From positions 10,779-74,778 of the forward strand of contig CAAFVV010000014.1 in the NCBI GenBank assembly GCA_900766585.1: a DNA stretch of 64,000 nt, written 5' to 3'. Shown here in pieces: positions 53,479-61,786 of the stretch. The notes beneath the pieces are model-generated. The model saw only the letters and a program-made list of their open reading frames with translations. It made no database searches and was not told the origin of the DNA. The stretch comes from Clostridia bacterium (GTDB taxonomy: Bacteria > Bacillota > Clostridia > Oscillospirales > Acutalibacteraceae). Position numbers and translations under genes: made by a program. How positions within the stretch are numbered: position 1 is the first letter of the stretch; the number at the start of each line of letters is the position of its first letter.

Positions 53479-53507
53479 ACTGTATCATAATCTCTCTAAT
53501 AAGTCAA
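53479..53507 (-). promoter_or_regulatory. Promoter of the SurA_N-like gene
   Basis: On the minus strand TTGACT (53507-53502), 17-bp spacer, TACAGT (53484-53479). Confidence 0.65.
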
Positions 53508-53531
53508 CGGAATTTAAACAAATATCTGCAA

Positions 53532-53553
53532 TTTACAAACAATCATTTGTAAA
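53532..53553. repeat. Inverted repeat TTTACAAA-N6-TTTGTAAA, candidate operator
   Basis: Perfect 8-bp inverted repeat (53532-53539 and 53546-53553) with a 6-base centre, 25 bases upstream of the -35 box of the SurA_N-like promoter. Size and symmetry fit a dimeric repressor site. No regulator gene lies beside it. Confidence 0.45.
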
Positions 53554-53582
53554 ATTAGAAACAATGCCAAAAATGTGCGTCA

Positions 53583-53618
53583 AAAAATCCCCCGACCGGC
53601 AGGAAAGCGGGTCGGGGG
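53583..53618 (-). terminator. Terminator of prfC (repeat copy 2)
   Basis: CCCCCGACCGGC pairs with GCGGGTCGGGGG (one mismatch), loop AGGAAA; on the minus strand it is followed by ATTTTTTG. It ends prfC and resembles the hairpin at 52624-52656. Confidence 0.85.
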
Positions 53619-53636
53619 CAGGGGGGTACGGTATTT

Positions 53637-55223
53637 TCAGTTGCGGCTGAATTCCGCCAGCCGCAGGGCGGGGTTGTGCTCTGTCGCCCAGTCGATGTTC
53701 CAGCTGCTGGTGAACAGCAGCAGCGCGCGGCCGCGCATATCCTCCACGCGGCGAGTGTCCGAGCTGAGGTTGAGCGTTTTCGGGTCGAGATCCTCGTTTT
53801 CGATCCAGCGCAGATAGGCATAGGGCAGCGGCTCCATGCGGATATCCACGCCGTATTCGTTTTTCAGGCGGTATTCCAGCACCTCGAACTGCAGCGTGCC
53901 GACGACGCCGACGATGACCTCCTCCATGCCGCCGCCCGGCTCGCGGAAGATCTGGATCGCGCCCTCCTGCGCGATCTGACTCATGCCCTTGACGAACTGC
54001 TTGCGCTTCATGGTGTCTGTCTGGCGGACGCGTACAAAATGCTCCGGCGCAAACGTCGGGATACCCTCAAAGCTGAATTTCTTGCCGCCCGTCACGGTGT
54101 CGCCGATGGAGAACACGCCGGGGTCGAATACGCCGATGATGTCACCGGCATACGCCTCGTCAATGACCTCGCGCTCCTGCGCCATCATCTGCTGCGGCTG
54201 CGACAGCTTCATTTTGCGTCCGCCCTGCACATGATAGACCTCCATCGCCTTGTCAAACCGTCCCGAGCAGATGCGCATGAACGCGATGCGGTCGCGGTGC
54301 GCCTTGTTCATATTGGCTTGGATCTTGAACACAAACGCCGAAAACTCGGGGTCGAGCGGGTTAATCAGCCCCGCATCGGAATTGCGCGGCAGCGGCGGCG
54401 GGGTCATGCGCAGAAAGTGCTCCAAAAACGGTTCAACGCCGAAATTGGTCAGCGCGGAGCCGAAAAACACCGGCGTCAGCTGCCCGCTGTGTACCTGATC
54501 GAGCGCAAATTCCTCGCCGGCGCCGTCTAACAGCTCCACATCGTCGCACAGCGTGCGGTATTTGTCCTCACCGATCTTCAGCGCGAGCGCGGGATCGCTC
54601 ACGTCCGCTTCGACCATTTCCGCCTCATATTTTCCGCCCGGGTTGGCGGTGAAGGTCAGAATCTTGTGCTCCTCGCGCATATACACGCCCTTAAACTCCT
54701 TGCCGGAGCCGATCGGCCAGTTGACCGGATAGGTGTGAATGCCGAGCACCTGCTCGATCTCCTCCATCAGCTCATACGGGTCGCGCGCCTCGCGGTCCAT
54801 TTTGTTGATGAAGGTGAAAATGGGAATATGCCGCAGCACGCAGACCTTAAACAGCTTGATCGTCTGCTGCTCGACACCCTTTGATCCGTCGATGACCATG
54901 ACGGCGGCGTCGGCCGCCATCAGCGTCCGGTAGGTGTCCTCGGAGAAGTCCTGGTGACCGGGAGTGTCCAGAATGTTGATGCAGAAGCCCTCATAGCGGA
55001 ATTGCAGCACAGAGGAGGTCACCGAGATACCGCGCTGCTTCTCAATCTCCATCCAGTCGGACACCGCATGCTTCATATGCTGTTTGCCCTTGACCATACC
55101 GGCGGATTGGATCGCGCCGCCGTAGAGCAGAAATTTTTCGGTCAGCGTGGTCTTTCCGGCGTCCGGGTGCGAGATGATCGCAAAGGTGCGGCGGCGGGTG
55201 ATCTCTTGTTCCAAAGTCGACAA
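53637..55223 (-). CDS. prfC: Peptide chain release factor 3
   Basis: GTPase that recycles RF1/RF2 after peptide release. The 528-residue protein has G1 'IISHPDAGKTTLTEKFLLYG', 'QRGISVTSSVLQF', G3 'ILDTPGHQDFSEDTYRTL', G4 'TFINKMDREARDP', and the RF3 C-terminal part 'QFEVLEYRLKNEYGVDIRME'. It starts with TTG 55223, 9 bases after AGGAGG; the frame stays open to 55283, but that lies in the leader. 528 residues is the normal RF3 length. Confidence 0.95.
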   Translation of the reverse strand: MSTLEQEITRRRTFAIISHPDAGKTTLTEKFLLYGGAIQSAGMVKGKQHMKHAVSDWMEIEKQRGISVTSSVLQFRYEGFCINILDTPGHQDFSEDTYRTLMAADAAVMVIDGSKGVEQQTIKLFKVCVLRHIPIFTFINKMDREARDPYELMEEIEQVLGIHTYPVNWPIGSGKEFKGVYMREEHKILTFTANPGGKYEAEMVEADVSDPALALKIGEDKYRTLCDDVELLDGAGEEFALDQVHSGQLTPVFFGSALTNFGVEPFLEHFLRMTPPPLPRNSDAGLINPLDPEFSAFVFKIQANMNKAHRDRIAFMRICSGRFDKAMEVYHVQGGRKMKLSQPQQMMAQEREVIDEAYAGDIIGVFDPGVFSIGDTVTGGKKFSFEGIPTFAPEHFVRVRQTDTMKRKQFVKGMSQIAQEGAIQIFREPGGGMEEVIVGVVGTLQFEVLEYRLKNEYGVDIRMEPLPYAYLRWIENEDLDPKTLNLSSDTRRVEDMRGRALLLFTSSWNIDWATEHNPALRLAEFSRN

Positions 55224-55273
55224 GGCGGAATACCTCCTGTTTATGCGGCGCCGCGGGAGACGGGCGTCCGGAT

Positions 55274-55321
55274 TTGAAGTCAATACTTCACTATTTTACC
55301 GTATTTTTGCAAAATAATCAA
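55274..55321 (-). promoter_or_regulatory. prfC promoter with adjoining inverted repeat
   Basis: On the minus strand TTGATT (55321-55316), 17-bp spacer, TAAAAT (55298-55293). Directly downstream lies the inverted repeat TGAAGT-CAAT-ACTTCA (55275-55290), a possible operator or 5' hairpin. Confidence 0.6.
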
Positions 55322-55422
55322 CCCTTAAGCGGCAGAAATCTGCATAGACGGAGTGAAAAACGGTGACCCGGCGGAAAAAAGGGCGGGCGGCAGCTGCCGT
55401 GTCGGGCGTTTATCTTTTTCGC

Positions 55423-55451
55423 TTGACATTTTCGCCCTTGCCGGCTATAAT
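55423..55451 (+). promoter_or_regulatory. Promoter of the TetR-ABC operon
   Basis: TTGACA (55423-55428), 17-bp spacer, TATAAT (55446-55451): consensus sigma-A promoter. Confidence 0.88.
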
Positions 55452-55469
55452 AGAAAACAATAGTTGTGC

Positions 55470-55479
55470 AACATATGTT
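55470..55479. promoter_or_regulatory. Palindrome AACATATGTT, candidate TetR operator
   Basis: A perfect 10-bp palindrome about 20 bases after the -10 box, inside the 5' leader of the TetR-type regulator gene, next to the partial dyad GTTGTGCAAC. Position suits autorepression. Confidence 0.45.
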
Positions 55480-55503
55480 TCTGTCGAAAAGGGAGGGGAA
55501 AAC

Positions 55504-56097
55504 ATGCCGCCGAAAACTCGATTTACCCGGGACGAGGTGATCCTGGCTGCACTGGACTGCGTGCGGGCAGGCGGCGCCGCGTCGCTGACGGCGCGTGCGC
55601 TGGCGGAAAGGCTCGGCTGCTCGCCGAAGCCCATCTTCGGGCTGTTCGCCAACATGGAGGAGGTGCAGCGGGAGACGATGCGCGCCGCCAGACAGCTGTA
55701 TCACGACCGCACGGTACAGGAGGTGGCTTCGGGTGCCTACCCGGCCTATAAAGCGACCGGCATGGCATATATCCGCTTTGCCATGGAGGAGCGGGAGCTG
55801 TTTCGCTGGCTGTTTATGCGGGATCGTACGGGAGAGCCGACAGAGGAGGAGTCGATTGACGGACTGGTGGAGCTGATCAGCCGGTCGACGGGCATTGCCG
55901 CAGAGCAGGCGCGCCTGTTCCATCTGGAGATGTGGGTGTATGTCCACGGCATCGCCGCCATGATCGCCACCGGCTATCTCTCCTGGGACATGGAGCTGGC
56001 GAGCCGGTCGGTGACAGACTGCTATTTCGGGCTGAAAAGCCGCTTTTTGAGAGAGGAGAAGGACGATGGAAGCAATCAAAACAGCGGGACTGTGTAA
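55504..56097 (+). CDS. TetR-family transcriptional regulator
   Basis: A 197-residue repressor: N-terminal HTH 'FTRDEVILAALDCVRAGGAA', 'LTARALAERLGCSPKPIFGL' (recognition helix) and a ligand-binding C-terminal domain typical of the TetR_C 'YxxIRFAxxExxLFxxLF' type ('YIRFAMEERELFRWLFMRD'). ATG 55504 with GGGAGG upstream. The ABC ATPase gene starts 32 bases before its stop, so it most likely controls the exporter encoded with it. Confidence 0.9.
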   Translation: MPPKTRFTRDEVILAALDCVRAGGAASLTARALAERLGCSPKPIFGLFANMEEVQRETMRAARQLYHDRTVQEVASGAYPAYKATGMAYIRFAMEERELFRWLFMRDRTGEPTEEESIDGLVELISRSTGIAAEQARLFHLEMWVYVHGIAAMIATGYLSWDMELASRSVTDCYFGLKSRFLREEKDDGSNQNSGTV

Positions 56098-56794
56098 ACG
56101 GTACCGCGATGTGACAGCGGTGGAGGAGCTGAACCTGACCGTCCGGCAGGGAGAGCTTTTTGCCCTGCTCGGCGTTAACGGCGCCGGAAAGACCACCACG
56201 ATCAAGATGCTGTCCTGCCTGACACAGCCGAGCAGGGGAGAGGCGTGGCTGCTCGGTCACAGTATTGTGCATGAGCCAGACGAGGTGAAGCGGCTGATCG
56301 GTGTCTCGCCGCAGGAGACCGCTGTGGCGCCGAACCTGACGGTGGAGGAAAATCTGCGGCTGATGGGCGGCATATACGGCTTTACCAAGGAACGGCAGCG
56401 GCAGAAAATCGAGGAGATGTGCACACGGTTCGGGCTGTCCTCCGTCGCCAAAAAGCCGGCGGGAAAGCTGTCCGGCGGGTGGCAGCGGCGTCTGAGTCTG
56501 GCGCTCGCGCTGATCGGCGAGCCGCAGATCCTGTTTCTGGATGAGCCGACACTCGGGCTGGATGTGCTGGCGCGCAGCGATCTATGGGAGCTGATCCGCG
56601 AGCTCAAGGGCAGGATCACCGTGATCCTGACGACACACTATATGGAGGAGGCGGAGCAGCTGTCCGACCGCATCGGGATCATGCGGGACGGAAAACTGTC
56701 GGCGCTCGGCACGGCGGAGGAGCTGAAAGCGAAAACGGGAAAAGAGCGCTTTGAGGATGCCTTTGTGGCGATGGTAAAGGGGGAGAGAGCATGA
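56066..56794 (+). CDS. ABC transporter ATP-binding protein (DrrA/NatA type)
   Basis: A 242-residue ATPase: Walker A 'LLGVNGAGKTTTIKMLS', Q-loop 'GVSPQETAVAPNLTVEENL', signature 'KLSGGWQRRLSLALALIG' (the usual LSGGQ reads LSGGW), Walker B 'ILFLDEPTLGLD', H-loop 'LTTHYMEEAEQLSDRI'. Partner of the permease that starts inside its end (ATGA overlap). Substrate unknown; the type exports drugs, lipids or ions. Confidence 0.93.
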   Translation: MEAIKTAGLCKRYRDVTAVEELNLTVRQGELFALLGVNGAGKTTTIKMLSCLTQPSRGEAWLLGHSIVHEPDEVKRLIGVSPQETAVAPNLTVEENLRLMGGIYGFTKERQRQKIEEMCTRFGLSSVAKKPAGKLSGGWQRRLSLALALIGEPQILFLDEPTLGLDVLARSDLWELIRELKGRITVILTTHYMEEAEQLSDRIGIMRDGKLSALGTAEELKAKTGKERFEDAFVAMVKGERA

Positions 56795-57522
56795 GGACAA
56801 AGGTGTTTGCCGGACGGGTCGCCCGGGACATTCTGCGCGATCCGCTGAATCTTCTGTTCGGCCTCGGTTTCCCGCTTGTGGTCCTGCTGCTGCTGACGGC
56901 AATCCAGAGTCATGTCCCCGTTGAGCTGTTTGCCCTGCCGCGGCTCACGCCCGGAATAACCGTGTTCGGGCTGTCGTTTCTGACGCTGTTCTCCGCCACG
57001 CTGGTGGCGAGGGACCGCGAAAGCGCCTTTTTGCAGCGGCTGTACACCACACCGATGCGGGCGCACGAATTTATTCTCGGGTATTTGCTCCCGCTGCTGC
57101 CGATGGCGCTGGCACAGGGCGCGGTGTGCTATCTGGCAGCGGTCATAGCGGGACTTGCCCCGTCCCTGAATATGCTGTACGCCCTGTCGGGGCTTTTGCT
57201 CGTATCGCTGTTTTTCATCGCGCTCGGTCTGCTCTGCGGAAGCGTTTTCGGCATCAAGCAGGTCGGCGGGCTGTGCGGGGCGCTGCTGACCAATCTGACG
57301 GCGTGGCTCTCCGGCACGTGGTTCGATCTTGAGCTGGTCGGCGGCGTATTCCGGCGCGCGGCGAACCTGCTGCCGTTTGTCCACGCGGTGGAGATGGAGC
57401 GGGCGCTGCTCGCCGGCGACTTTGCCGGCGTTTTGCCGCATATCGGTTGGGTGCTCGGCTATGCGGCGGCGGCAGCGGCTGCTGCTGTGTGTCTCTTTCT
57501 GCGGCAGATGAAACGGCAGTAA
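56791..57522 (+). CDS. ABC-2 type permease
   Basis: A 243-residue membrane protein with about six spans. The N-terminal 'RDPLNLLFGLGFPLVVLLLL' and 'RDRESAFLQRLYTTPMRAHE' are typical of ABC-2 permeases paired with DrrA/NatA-type ATPases. It overlaps the ATPase gene by 4 bases and completes the TetR-ABC operon. Confidence 0.9.
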   Translation: MRTKVFAGRVARDILRDPLNLLFGLGFPLVVLLLLTAIQSHVPVELFALPRLTPGITVFGLSFLTLFSATLVARDRESAFLQRLYTTPMRAHEFILGYLLPLLPMALAQGAVCYLAAVIAGLAPSLNMLYALSGLLLVSLFFIALGLLCGSVFGIKQVGGLCGALLTNLTAWLSGTWFDLELVGGVFRRAANLLPFVHAVEMERALLAGDFAGVLPHIGWVLGYAAAAAAAAVCLFLRQMKRQ

Positions 57523-57609
57523 GCGGCAAACGGCGGCACCCCGTGCAGGATAAGTGAACATATGCACAAAAACGCGGGATTTCCATGAAAAAATCTGTCG
57601 CTCCGGGAA

Positions 57610-57638
57610 TTGACAGAAAAGTCATAACGCAGTATAAT
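57610..57638 (+). promoter_or_regulatory. Promoter of mntP
   Basis: TTGACA (57610-57615), 17-bp spacer, TATAAT (57633-57638): consensus. Only about 25 bases of leader remain, too short for a manganese riboswitch. Confidence 0.88.
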
Positions 57639-57668
57639 TAAAGGAAACTGTGTGTTTGGGGGAATACC

Positions 57669-58250
57669 ATGTCCTGGTGGGAGTTGTTGGTGCTGTCTGT
57701 GGCGCTGGCGATGGACGCTTTGGCTGTGTCGGTAAGCAGCGGAATGGTGATGAAGAAGCCGGCTGCGCAGGGGCTGAAAATGGCAGGGACGTTCGGCGTG
57801 TTTCAGGGGATCATGCCGCTGCTCGGGTATACGGTGGCACTGACCTTTGCCGATAAGATCAGGGCGGTGGATCACTGGGTCGCGTTTATCCTGTTGGCCT
57901 TTGTCGGCGGAAAGTCACTGCTTGAGGCGTTCCGCGGTGGGGAAGAGGAGGAGCCTGCCGACCCGACAAGACTGAAAAATCTGCTGTTGATGGCGGTGGC
58001 GACGAGCATTGATGCCCTCGCGGTCGGTGCGTCATTCTCCATGATGGATAAGACGGGTGTGCTTGCCCTCTCGATAGGCAGCCTGATCGCCTGCGCCGTG
58101 ATTGCCGTCGTGACATTTATCATCTGCATGACCGGCGTCTGGATCGGCCATCGGGCGGGGGATATACTCGGTCGCCGTGCGGAGATCGTCGGCGGTATTG
58201 TGCTGATCCTGATCGGCTTAAAGATCCTGCTGGAGGATCTGCTCGGCTGA
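57669..58250 (+). CDS. mntP: Manganese efflux pump MntP
   Basis: A 193-residue, six-span membrane protein with two DUF204/MntP repeats: 'LSVALAMDALAVSVSSGM' and 'LLMAVATSIDALAVGASFSM', each with the metal-binding Asp. Exports Mn(II). GTTTGGGGGA precedes ATG 57669. No yybP-ykoY riboswitch can be seen. Confidence 0.92.
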   Translation: MSWWELLVLSVALAMDALAVSVSSGMVMKKPAAQGLKMAGTFGVFQGIMPLLGYTVALTFADKIRAVDHWVAFILLAFVGGKSLLEAFRGGEEEEPADPTRLKNLLLMAVATSIDALAVGASFSMMDKTGVLALSIGSLIACAVIAVVTFIICMTGVWIGHRAGDILGRRAEIVGGIVLILIGLKILLEDLLG

Positions 58251-58331
58251 ACATAGCCGCCGGAAACGGGGGCAGAATATCAGTGAATACGTCCGGGCGG
58301 ATACGCCGCGCCGGAGCGGGAGGAGACTAAT

Positions 58332-59726
58332 ATGAAAAGAACGGAAATCGCGGCGGTCTACGCCGACGCCGAGGCGCTTGCCGAACAGTCGGTGCAGGTA
58401 TGCGGCTGGGTGCGTACGCTGCGCAAGTCGAAGGGGCTGAGCTTTGTTGAGCTGAACGACGGCAGCTGTCTGCGCAATCTGCAGATCGTGGCAGAGGAGG
58501 CGAAGCTCGCGAATTTCGATGAGCTGTGCCGCCAGAACGTCGGCGCAGCGCTTTGCGTGACCGGTCGGCTCCTGCTGACGCCGGAGGCGAAGCAGCCCTG
58601 CGAGATTCACGCAGAGACGGTCACGGTCGAGGGCGCGTCCACGCCGGATTATCCGCTGCAGAAAAAACGCCACTCGCTCGAATATCTGCGCACGATCGCC
58701 CATCTGCGTCCCCGCGCCAATACGTTCAGCGCGGTGTTCCGCGTGCGCTCCGCCTGCGCGTTTGCCATCCACGAATTTTTCCACAGCCGCGGCTTTATCT
58801 ATGCCCATACGCCGCTGATCACCACGAGCGACTGCGAGGGCGCGGGCGAGATGTTTCATGTGACCTCGCTCGACCTTGACAACGTGCCGAAAAAACCGGA
58901 CGGCTCGGTGGACTATACGCAGGACTTCTTCGGCAAGCACACCTCGCTGACTGTCTCCGGACAGCTTTCGGCGGAATGCATGGCGATGGCGTTCGGCAAG
59001 GTCTACACCTTTGGTCCGACCTTCCGCGCGGAGCGGTCGTATACGGCGCGCCATGCGGCGGAATTCTGGATGATCGAGCCGGAGATCGCATTTGCGGATC
59101 TCGAGGACGATATGGAGCTGGCGCGCGACATGCTGCAGCACGTGATCCGTCACCTGCTGAAAAACTGCCGCGAGGAGCTGACGTTTTTCAACAACTTCTT
59201 TGACAAGGAGCTGCTGACCCGGCTGGAGGCACTCGCCGATACGGATTTTGCCCGTGTGACCTATACTGAGGCGGTGGCGCTGCTCGAGCCGCACAAGGAT
59301 GAGTTTGAATACCCCGTGTTCTGGGGCTGCGATCTGCAGACGGAGCACGAGCGGTATCTGACCGAGCAGATCTTCCATATGCCGGTGTTTGTGACCGACT
59401 ATCCGAAGGAGATCAAGGCATTTTATATGCGCCTGAATGACGACGGCAAGACGGTGGCGGCTGTGGATCTTCTGGTGCCCGGCGTCGGCGAAATCATCGG
59501 CGGCAGCCAGCGCGAGGAGCGGCTTGACGTGCTGGAGGCGCGCATGGAGGAGCTGGGGCTCAACAAAGAGGACTACTGGTGGTACCTCGATCTGCGGCGC
59601 TACGGCGGCACCAAGCATGCCGGGTTCGGTCTCGGCTTTGAGCGGCTCGTCATGTATGTGACCGGCATGCAGAACATCCGCGATGTGCTGCCCTTCCCCC
59701 GCACGACCGGCTCGGCGGAATTTTAA
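58332..59726 (+). CDS. asnS: Asparaginyl-tRNA synthetase
   Basis: Class II synthetase for tRNA-Asn. The 464-residue protein has an N-terminal OB-fold ('VQVCGWVRTLRKSKGLSFVE'), motif 2 'FGPTFRAERSYTARHAAEFW' and motif 3 'GFGLGFERLVMYVTG'. The tail 'IRDVLPFPRTTGSAEF' is typical of AsnRS and separates it from AspRS. AGGAG lies before ATG 58332. No T-box is visible in the 80 bases before it. Confidence 0.96.
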   Translation: MKRTEIAAVYADAEALAEQSVQVCGWVRTLRKSKGLSFVELNDGSCLRNLQIVAEEAKLANFDELCRQNVGAALCVTGRLLLTPEAKQPCEIHAETVTVEGASTPDYPLQKKRHSLEYLRTIAHLRPRANTFSAVFRVRSACAFAIHEFFHSRGFIYAHTPLITTSDCEGAGEMFHVTSLDLDNVPKKPDGSVDYTQDFFGKHTSLTVSGQLSAECMAMAFGKVYTFGPTFRAERSYTARHAAEFWMIEPEIAFADLEDDMELARDMLQHVIRHLLKNCREELTFFNNFFDKELLTRLEALADTDFARVTYTEAVALLEPHKDEFEYPVFWGCDLQTEHERYLTEQIFHMPVFVTDYPKEIKAFYMRLNDDGKTVAAVDLLVPGVGEIIGGSQREERLDVLEARMEELGLNKEDYWWYLDLRRYGGTKHAGFGLGFERLVMYVTGMQNIRDVLPFPRTTGSAEF

Positions 59727-59740
59727 AATACGCATCTTTC

Positions 59741-59777
59741 AATCGGTCCCACCCGGTATCGGGCGGGATCGGTTTTT
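59741..59777 (+). terminator. Terminator after asnS
   Basis: AATCGGTCCC (59741-59750) pairs with GGGATCGGTT (with two G-T pairs), then TTTTTC. The inner ACCCG/CGGGC adds to the stem. Confidence 0.75.
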
Positions 59778-59795
59778 CATAGGAGGAAAAAGCAG

Positions 59796-60614
59796 ATGAA
59801 ACGGCTGTATGTGAGCGACCTTGACGGCACGCTGCTCGGGTCGGACGGCTGCCTCGGCGACCGCTCAGCGGCGATTTTGGCTGAGCTGCTGCAAAACGGG
59901 CTGCCGTTTACCGTTTCGACGGCGCGCAGTCCCGTCAGCGTGCGCATGGTCGGGCTGGAGCGGCTGTTGCTGCCGCTGCCGGTCTCCCTGCTTAACGGGG
60001 CAATGCTGTATGACCTGACGCACGACTGCGTAGTGGATACCGTGCCGCTTCCCTGCACGGACACGGTGATTGCGCTCTGTGAAGCGGCGGCACTTGCCCC
60101 GCGCGTGTTCCGCGCGGAGGCGGGGCGGCTGACCATCGACTGCACACCGCCGAAAACGCCGGAGGAACGCCGCTTTATTGAGGAGCGGCAAAAGCTCTGT
60201 CCGTCGATGTTCCGCCTTTTGCCGGTGCACAGGCGGGGGGAAGGCGCCGTGTTTATCAGTGTGCAGGGGCAGCAGGCGCAGTTAGCGCCGATTTATGCCG
60301 CACTGTCCGACCGGACAGACTGCCGCGCCGCTTGGTATCCGGACAATTATCTGCCCGGCGTGTGGTTTCTGGAGGTGACGGGACCGGACGGCGGCAAGGA
60401 CGGCGCGCTGCGCCGCCTAAAGCGGCTGACCGGCGCAAAAGCGGTGACAGTGTTCGGTGACAACCGCAACGATCTGCCGCTGTTTGCGGCGGCGGATGAG
60501 GCGATCGCCGTCGCCAACGCGGTGCCGGAGCTGCGCGCCGCAGCTGACCGGGTTATCGGCGCAAACGATGACGACGGCGTGGCGTTCTATCTGAAGGAGG
60601 TTTACAGACTATGA
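59796..60614 (+). CDS. Cof-type HAD hydrolase
   Basis: A 272-residue HAD phosphatase: motif I 'VSDLDGTLLGSDG', motif II 'FTVSTARS', Lys in 'GPDGGKDGAL', motif III 'VFGDNRNDLPLFAAAD'. Members dephosphorylate sugar phosphates or cofactors such as FMN or PLP; substrate unknown. AGGAGG lies before ATG 59796. The CDF transporter starts in its stop (ATGA). Confidence 0.92.
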   Translation: MKRLYVSDLDGTLLGSDGCLGDRSAAILAELLQNGLPFTVSTARSPVSVRMVGLERLLLPLPVSLLNGAMLYDLTHDCVVDTVPLPCTDTVIALCEAAALAPRVFRAEAGRLTIDCTPPKTPEERRFIEERQKLCPSMFRLLPVHRRGEGAVFISVQGQQAQLAPIYAALSDRTDCRAAWYPDNYLPGVWFLEVTGPDGGKDGALRRLKRLTGAKAVTVFGDNRNDLPLFAAADEAIAVANAVPELRAAADRVIGANDDDGVAFYLKEVYRL

Positions 60615-61774
60615 CCGAATGGCTGATCCGCCGCTTTGTGCGGGATGCGGAGCATACGGGCGACCCCAAAGTGCGGTACGCCTATGGACGGCTGGCGAGC
60701 GTTTCCGGGCTGACGGCGAATGTGCTGCTGTTTCTCGCCAAGCTGACAGCGGGGCTGTTGTCCGGCAGTCTCGCCATCACGGCGGATGCGTTCAACAACC
60801 TGTCGGACGCCGGGTCCTCTGTGGTCACGCTTGTGGGCTTCAAGCTGTCCTCCGCGCCGCCGGATAAGCAGCATCCGTTCGGCCACGGGCGGATGGAATA
60901 CCTGTCGGCGCTTGGCGTGGCGGCACTGATCATGATTGCGGGCTTTGAGCTGGCGACGTCGTCATTTGAGAAGATCCTGCATCCCGAGCCGACGGCGGTC
61001 GATGCCGTGACGGTCGTGATCCTTGCGGCAGCTATCGGCGTCAAGCTGTGGATGGCGTGGTTCTATCGCCGGATCGGCGGGCGGATCGACTCGGAAAGCC
61101 TGCGTGCCGCGGCGGCGGACAGCCGCAACGACGTGGTGTGTACGGCAGTTGTGCTGCTGACCTCAGTGCTGTCGCTGTGGCTGCCGGTGAGCATTGATGG
61201 CTACGTCGGCACAGCGGTGGCGCTGTTTGTCATGTGGTCGGGCTTTTCCGTGATGCGGGAGACCGTGTCGCCGCTGCTCGGGCAGGCGCCGGACGAACAG
61301 TTCGTGATGGATATCAAGCGCACGGTGATGGCACATGAGGGCGTCGTCGGCGTGCACGACCTCATGGTGCACAATTACGGTCCCGGGCGGCTCGTCATGT
61401 CGCTCCATGCCGAGGTGCCGAGCCATGAGGACATCCTGCAAAGCCACGACTTGATTGACCGCATTGAGCGGGAATTGGGCGAAAAATACCACGCGCTCGT
61501 CTGCATACATATGGACCCCGTGGATTTTGACGATCCCGAGGTGGCACATATGCGTGCCGAAGTGGTCATGCAGCTGGCGGAGATGAATGAGTCGCTGTCA
61601 CTGCATGATTTCCGCGTGGTGCGGGGTGAGACGCACACGAACCTGATTTTTGATCTGGTGGTGCCGTTTGACTGCCGGGACGGCAAGGCGATTGCCGATG
61701 AGCTTGCGCGCCGGATCCACGAAAAGGACGAGCGGCTGTATGCCGTGATCACGGTTGAGCATGCCTATGCGTGA
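60611..61774 (+). CDS. Cation diffusion facilitator (CDF) transporter
   Basis: A 387-residue CDF protein: six membrane spans with metal-site motifs 'LAITADAFNNLSDAGSSV' and 'AAAADSRNDVVCTAVVL' (Asp pairs), histidine-rich 'KQHPFGHGRMEYL', then a cytoplasmic ferredoxin-like domain of about 90 residues extended by about 70 more. Exports Zn, Mn, Fe or similar divalent metal ions. Coupled with the HAD gene by a 4-base overlap. Confidence 0.93.
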   Translation: MTEWLIRRFVRDAEHTGDPKVRYAYGRLASVSGLTANVLLFLAKLTAGLLSGSLAITADAFNNLSDAGSSVVTLVGFKLSSAPPDKQHPFGHGRMEYLSALGVAALIMIAGFELATSSFEKILHPEPTAVDAVTVVILAAAIGVKLWMAWFYRRIGGRIDSESLRAAAADSRNDVVCTAVVLLTSVLSLWLPVSIDGYVGTAVALFVMWSGFSVMRETVSPLLGQAPDEQFVMDIKRTVMAHEGVVGVHDLMVHNYGPGRLVMSLHAEVPSHEDILQSHDLIDRIERELGEKYHALVCIHMDPVDFDDPEVAHMRAEVVMQLAEMNESLSLHDFRVVRGETHTNLIFDLVVPFDCRDGKAIADELARRIHEKDERLYAVITVEHAYA

Positions 61775-61786
61775 AAAGGAGCGGAC

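Noticed and set aside
57639..57668. Manganese (yybP-ykoY) riboswitch before mntP
   Set aside because: The leader is only about 30 bases.
58251..58331. T-box before asnS
   Set aside because: No T-box core sequence and too little space.
58218..59735. 505-codon minus-strand open frame opposite asnS
   Set aside because: Same effect; all AsnRS motifs are on the plus strand and the antisense translation is His/Arg-rich low-information sequence.
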